Assembly (NCBI RefSeq): GCF_000972845.2
Contig: NC_040032.1
Location: 20,198,248 to 20,262,247 of the forward strand
Direction: 5' to 3'
Length of the DNA: 64,000 nucleotides
Origin: Larimichthys crocea
Lineage: Eukaryota > Chordata > Actinopteri > Sciaenidae
A program made the position numbers and the translations under genes. The notes beneath the pieces were generated by a model. That model did no database searches and was not told the DNA's origin. It saw only the letters and a program-made list of their open reading frames with translations. How positions within the stretch are numbered: position 1 is the first letter of the stretch; the number at the start of each line of letters is the position of its first letter. Shown one piece after another: positions 59,670 through 64,000 of the stretch.

Positions 59670-60362
59670 CCCATATTTGAACCATTATCAATCATCAAAA
59701 TAGTGTCTAATTCATTTCCAATTAATTGTTGTAAGTCTAAATTAATTTATGCAGTTTGCTGCTCTGAAATGTATTTTTGCATATGATGATAGGAATCAAT
59801 GGGACACTGGGTCAAGACAGCATGCTGAGGACTTTTGTTACAAAAATGGGTTTGATGTCTTTTCCTTTTCATTCAGGTTTGCTTTCCATTTGAGAATCTA
59901 AACCTATAATATATAACATGTTCAGTGGAGTGTAAAGGGGTCGAAGTGAAAATTCAAAGCTTCAGCATCTGGTAAAATAAATCAGTCTCAGTGTGTCAGT
60001 GTTAATCATCAACAATTCGGTGTTGGACAGAATTTAAAATGTTACTGATTGCCCCTTTAAGACTCTTGGGTCTGTGCTGGAAACAGTCTTGACAAATCTG
60101 AGACAGGAAACAGAAAACGGAAACATTCAGTTGATCCAGCTGTTTTCTCCCATTCTCCCCTTCCTCCTCTATCTGTTTCTGTCTCACCACCCCCCTCTCC
60201 AACTCACCCCCTCTCTCTCTTTCTCTCTCCCACTCTCTCACATATCAAGTGTCCGGGGTAGAAGTAGAGGAGGAGGAGGAGAAGAGGGGGGTTCAAACAG
60301 GTGTCTGACTTGTCCCAGCAGCCTGTTGGTTGGTCTGCTACAGGTTTTACCTCGTGCTCCCA
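59670..60362. other. Intergenic DNA, no gene seen
   Basis: AT-rich, turning pyrimidine-rich at 60150-60240 just before the microsatellite cluster. Confidence 0.5.
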
Positions 60363-60385
60363 GCTGCTCAGTCATGCACACACAT

Positions 60386-60439
<54 letters not shown>

Positions 60440-60699
60440 GCACGCACGCATGCACACACACACAGACACACACACACACAAACACACACCACCACCACCA
60501 TTTGTCCATCTGTCACAAGAATTAGAAGTAATCCATAGGAATTTTCAGATGTCATGGAAGAGGTGTGTGTATATGTATGTGTGTGTGTGTGTGTGCGCGT
60601 GTGTGCGTGTGTGTGTGTGTGTACTTTCACGTGTTGTAACCCGACCACTCGGCCACCTGCAGCAGACGGCTGAGAAACCCAGAGAAGAGGAGGACTTTC

Positions 60700-60733
<34 letters not shown>

Positions 60734-60747
60734 GCTCTCTCTCTCTT
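60363..60747. repeat. Dense microsatellite cluster
   Basis: (CA)n at 60363-60491 with ACGC interruptions and a terminal (CCA)n; (GT)n with GC interruptions at 60562-60622; and (CT)n at 60697-60747. These create His-Thr, Cys-Val and Ser-Leu frames up to 192 codons on both strands that are not genes. Confidence 0.95.
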
Positions 60748-61458
60748 TATGTTACTGATATGCCTGCTAAAGCAATGTACAGAATGTACAGGAGATAGAC
60801 AAAATAATGTAAACACCTCATGGGAAAAGACAGGTGTATTTGTGGGATATTAAAGAGCACGAGACTCACGCCAAGTTCAGACTATGTGTGCTGTGCATTT
60901 AGTTAATTATGCTTCCTTATGTCTTCGCTCCCACGTCCTGCAAATCAGTCAAGGTCCTCCATCAACGAGGCTGCTCAAATCTCAAAGAAATCAGTTTATT
61001 GATTGGTCAGCTGATCCGATGAGACAGTCAAATACAGTTGCCTGGTTGCCGTGGAAAGAGAAACACAGTAATATTCATATTTTTTTTGCATGCAAACGAC
61101 CCATGGAAACAGGAATAACAGCTCCAGCAGGAACACACACGCATGTAACATTGTGTGTTTAATCTGAATTATGAAATAGTAATAAAGGAACAAATGTGAC
61201 TACTTTTTCTTCAGCTGCTAAAACACTTCCTTCTGTTCTGGGCTCATTTAGGAAAAATGTGGTCTAAATATGTGTTCTCTACAGCTGCACCGCTGTGGTT
61301 ATTATTAGCCCCATAATATCAGCCTGATCCTGAAAACAGACACAGTTATTGTACCTGCATCCATACAAAAAATATTTTTCTGCTATATCATCACAGGAAG
61401 ACAGAAAACAGAAAGACAAAAGTGTCCCAATTATTTTGTCCATCTGACTCTTTGGAAA
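60748..61458. other. Intergenic DNA, no gene seen
   Basis: AT-rich unique sequence with no recognised element. Confidence 0.5.
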
Positions 61459-61650
61459 CTTTAGTTTAGTTTAGTTTAGTTTAGTTTAGTTTAGTAAGTT
61501 TAGTTTAATTAGATTAGTAAGTTTATTTTATTTTATTTTAGTTGAGTTGAGTTGAGTTTAGTAAGTTTAGTTTGGTTTAGTTTAGTTTAGTTTAGTTTAG
61601 TTTAGTTTAGTTTAGTTTAGTTTAGTTAGATTAGTAAGTTTAGTTTAGTT
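61459..61650. repeat. (TTTAG)n pentanucleotide satellite tract
   Basis: About 190 bp built from TTTAG units with TTTTA, TTGAG and TTTGG variants. A spacer AGATTAGTAAGTTTA occurs twice (about 61511 and 61628), suggesting a segmental duplication within the tract. Confidence 0.93.
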
Positions 61651-64000
61651 GTTGACATTCCTACACCTGAAAGTCTGCCTCTGGTTCCTTCTGTTAGATC
61701 ACCTTTACACATCATGTAGGTCATGAAAATCAACACAATTATTGGTTAGTTTAGTTTGGTTAGAACGTCATTATTTAGGTCAAATAATAACAGTTTACAT
61801 ATCAGTACCACTCTGGGATAATGACAGATTTAAGATTACTTCACACCTTTTACTCACATACAAGACATAGACAGAGTCAAAACATCAACACACACAGACA
61901 AATGCACACCTAGAGACATGACTGATAAGACTAAATGACGAAAGGATCAATGAACACACAAAACTACACACACTCTAACCCAGTGTTCATCCTCCACACC
62001 TAACACACACACACAGCCATCAGGTAGCACAGGAGGCAGATGTTGGTGTTTCCTACCTGGCCACCTGTCAGTAACAAAGTGGCTTGCTGACTGATGGCTG
62101 ATGGGAAATGGGCCTGCAGCATGCTGGGGAATGAGCTGATGACAGGCTGATCTGCCCCCCTGCTTTGACTGGCTTCTTCCTTGCAGAACAGCAATAGAAA
62201 GAAAGGAAAACACAGATGCTAAATGACTCAACAACATCAAGATGAAGAGGAACATTACTGCTGTGAGATTAAAGGAGTGTGAGGAGACTTTTGGTGATTT
62301 ATGAGCACAACACTGACATATTATTTCCTTATTAAGTTTATTGGGTGAAAGGGCTGTTGCCTATATACACATTCAGAAGACCTGAGGTAACATTATCATT
62401 CATTTGAAGTCCTGTTTTTCTGCCCATGAGGTGCATGTGCATCCAATAATCAACTTTTTTAGGGAAATATCTTGTTCTTTCGTTGCTGTTTGTTGCCGGG
62501 TAGAAAGCATACATTTTATTTTGCTGCCTGGTGCTGATGGAAGCAACGCTGATGAGAGTCATGAAAGTGTAAAAGGTTAAAGTTCAGGGCTGTAAAACAA
62601 AAACAGTTGAAAGACTCCATATCTGAGAGGAATTACTATCACTATAAGTGACACCTTTCAGGTTGTACATTGGCACAAAAAAAGATTTATTAGTGTAACT
62701 TTAACTCTCAGTTTGTCTCAGAAGAATATAAAGAGTTAGGTAATTTACTCAAAATGAGAGGAACTGAACAAATAACAAAAATCTAAAGTCTAAAGTCTTA
62801 TCATGTAACGTTTATGGTGTTAGAAAAATCATACTTATAAGAATTCATCACGATGGGAGCCTGAATGTGCTTGGTTAATGTTTGGGAAAGGTCATTATTT
62901 TTTGCAGTGTGCAGCTCAGCCACCTGTGCCTCCATGTAAAAAGGGGAGGAGAGGTCTGGATGGTGGCTGGGGGAGATGAAGGAGGAGGAGGAGGAGGACG
63001 GGGGAAGCTGTTTTGTTCCCTGGTCAAACACAGTGATGCCTTGGCCTCCGGATGTCTCCATTTCAAGACAATGATCTCCCAGAAAGCTGTCACAGACTGA
63101 AGGCCTCTATAAAACACCACACTCTCCCTTTCTGTCTCTCCATGTCCACTCTCTGTCTCTTTCTTTTCACTCTCAGTGGCTTTCTCCCTCTGTCTGTTGT
63201 TAATTCAACCAACTTAAATATTCATTCATTCATATTTTACTGACAAAACAGAAGAAACACTGACCAGGAGTTAATTATATCAAACCAAAAACACAATACA
63301 CATTTTATCATTTGAATTTTAATTAAAAATGTCCTGCGGATTAGAACAACAAATGAGTCTACAGGACACCTATGCGCCTCTCGCCTCACTTCTCAGCATG
63401 CAAACAACAGAGAACATGCAAAATATGCAACATGATGCCTCACCACATCATACAAACATCAGCTGATGGTTCAGTCATGGAGAGACAAGCGTGATGCCGT
63501 GAAAAATAAAAACATTCAGCACGGGCACAACAAATTAAGTAATGTTTTGATGTAATGGGATATATAAGGCTAAAACTGGGTAAATGAAAGTTTAATTATC
63601 TTGCTGGTGAAATTAGATTAATTAAATTTAAACAAATGCTTTCTATGTGAGGAGCCAAACTGAGGTCAGTACTGACTCTCTAAAACACCCAAACAGTGAT
63701 GTTGAACATACAACTACAGAGTAGTTCTCTGGTGTCTGGTTTTGTAAAATAAAATAAAAAAACCTGTTTGAAATATCTTCAGTTACATCAGACAAACCTT
63801 CCTTCCTGAATGTTTTGTTCAGTGTGATTAAATAAGGCAGAGTCAGACACTCTGATGTTTTCTTTTAGATTTGAGATGTGAATCAGAAACCCTTTCCTGC
63901 AGACAGATGAAGCAAAGATCAGACGCCATAAAACCGTCAGCAACTTCATGAGATTGGATTTTCTTTTGATCCTTTGAACACATGGACTACATAGTACAGG
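61651..64000. other. Intergenic DNA to the window edge, no gene seen
   Basis: AT-rich sequence with a short (GGA)n run at 62979-62998. No coding exon, RNA gene or recognised transposon up to the right edge. Confidence 0.5.

Noticed and set aside
60238..60816. 192-codon frame and its + strand partners
   Set aside because: They are translations of (CA)n/(GT)n/(CT)n microsatellites.

Overview
The window is nuclear DNA from a bony fish, most likely a percomorph teleost. The evidence is one intron-rich vertebrate receptor gene with short introns, very frequent (CA)n/(GT)n microsatellites, and several interspersed repeat families I recognise from teleost genomes: an L2-type LINE end, an L1-type LINE end, Tc1/mariner remnants, a tRNA-derived SINE and a hAT end.

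Bases 21-9141 (+) hold 19 consecutive coding exons of fibroblast growth factor receptor 4 (fgfr4). The gene enters from the left, so the signal-peptide exon or exons lie outside, and it ends at its own stop codon at 9139-9141. All 18 exon junctions join in frame to give 915 residues: an extra N-terminal Ig domain (called D0 here), a short linker exon, Ig1, the acidic linker, Ig2, Ig3 of IIIc type, a transmembrane helix, an FRS2-type juxtamembrane segment, a complete tyrosine kinase and a C-terminal tail. The 3' UTR probably runs to a polyadenylation site near 11.8 kb.

From about 11.8 kb to the right edge (52 kb) I find no convincing protein-coding or structural RNA gene. This stretch is AT-rich intergenic DNA with microsatellites and fossil transposons: an L2-clade LINE end (17.4-17.86 kb), a composite teleost repeat holding a tRNA-like insert (22.6-23.1 kb), a LINE-type tail followed by a SINE (24.96-25.23 kb), a second copy of the composite repeat abutting a broken Tc1 transposase (39.8-40.8 kb), an L1 end flanked by 19-bp target-site duplications (49.6-50.25 kb), an internally deleted LINE (50.3-50.7 kb), a fish repeat at 55.0-55.2 kb and a second Tc1 fragment (59.5-59.7 kb). 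A few denser, non-repetitive blocks (about 20.4, 29.9-30.5, 53.7 and 54.3-54.6 kb) could be regulatory elements, but only an alignment could show that.

The assembly is suspect between 31.6 and 39.1 kb. A segment of about 2.4 kb occurs twice in direct orientation (31645-34020 and 36664-39070). The copies differ mainly by one- to few-base insertions and deletions and are separated by 2.6 kb of noisy or unidentified sequence with a 10-N gap at 36505-36514. This looks like a false (haplotypic or poorly polished gap-fill) duplication.

I did not find a new multi-gene system. The most interesting biology is the fourth Ig domain of this Fgfr4, whose sequence and exon phases point to a copy of the Ig3 module, together with three in-frame removable exons next to it.
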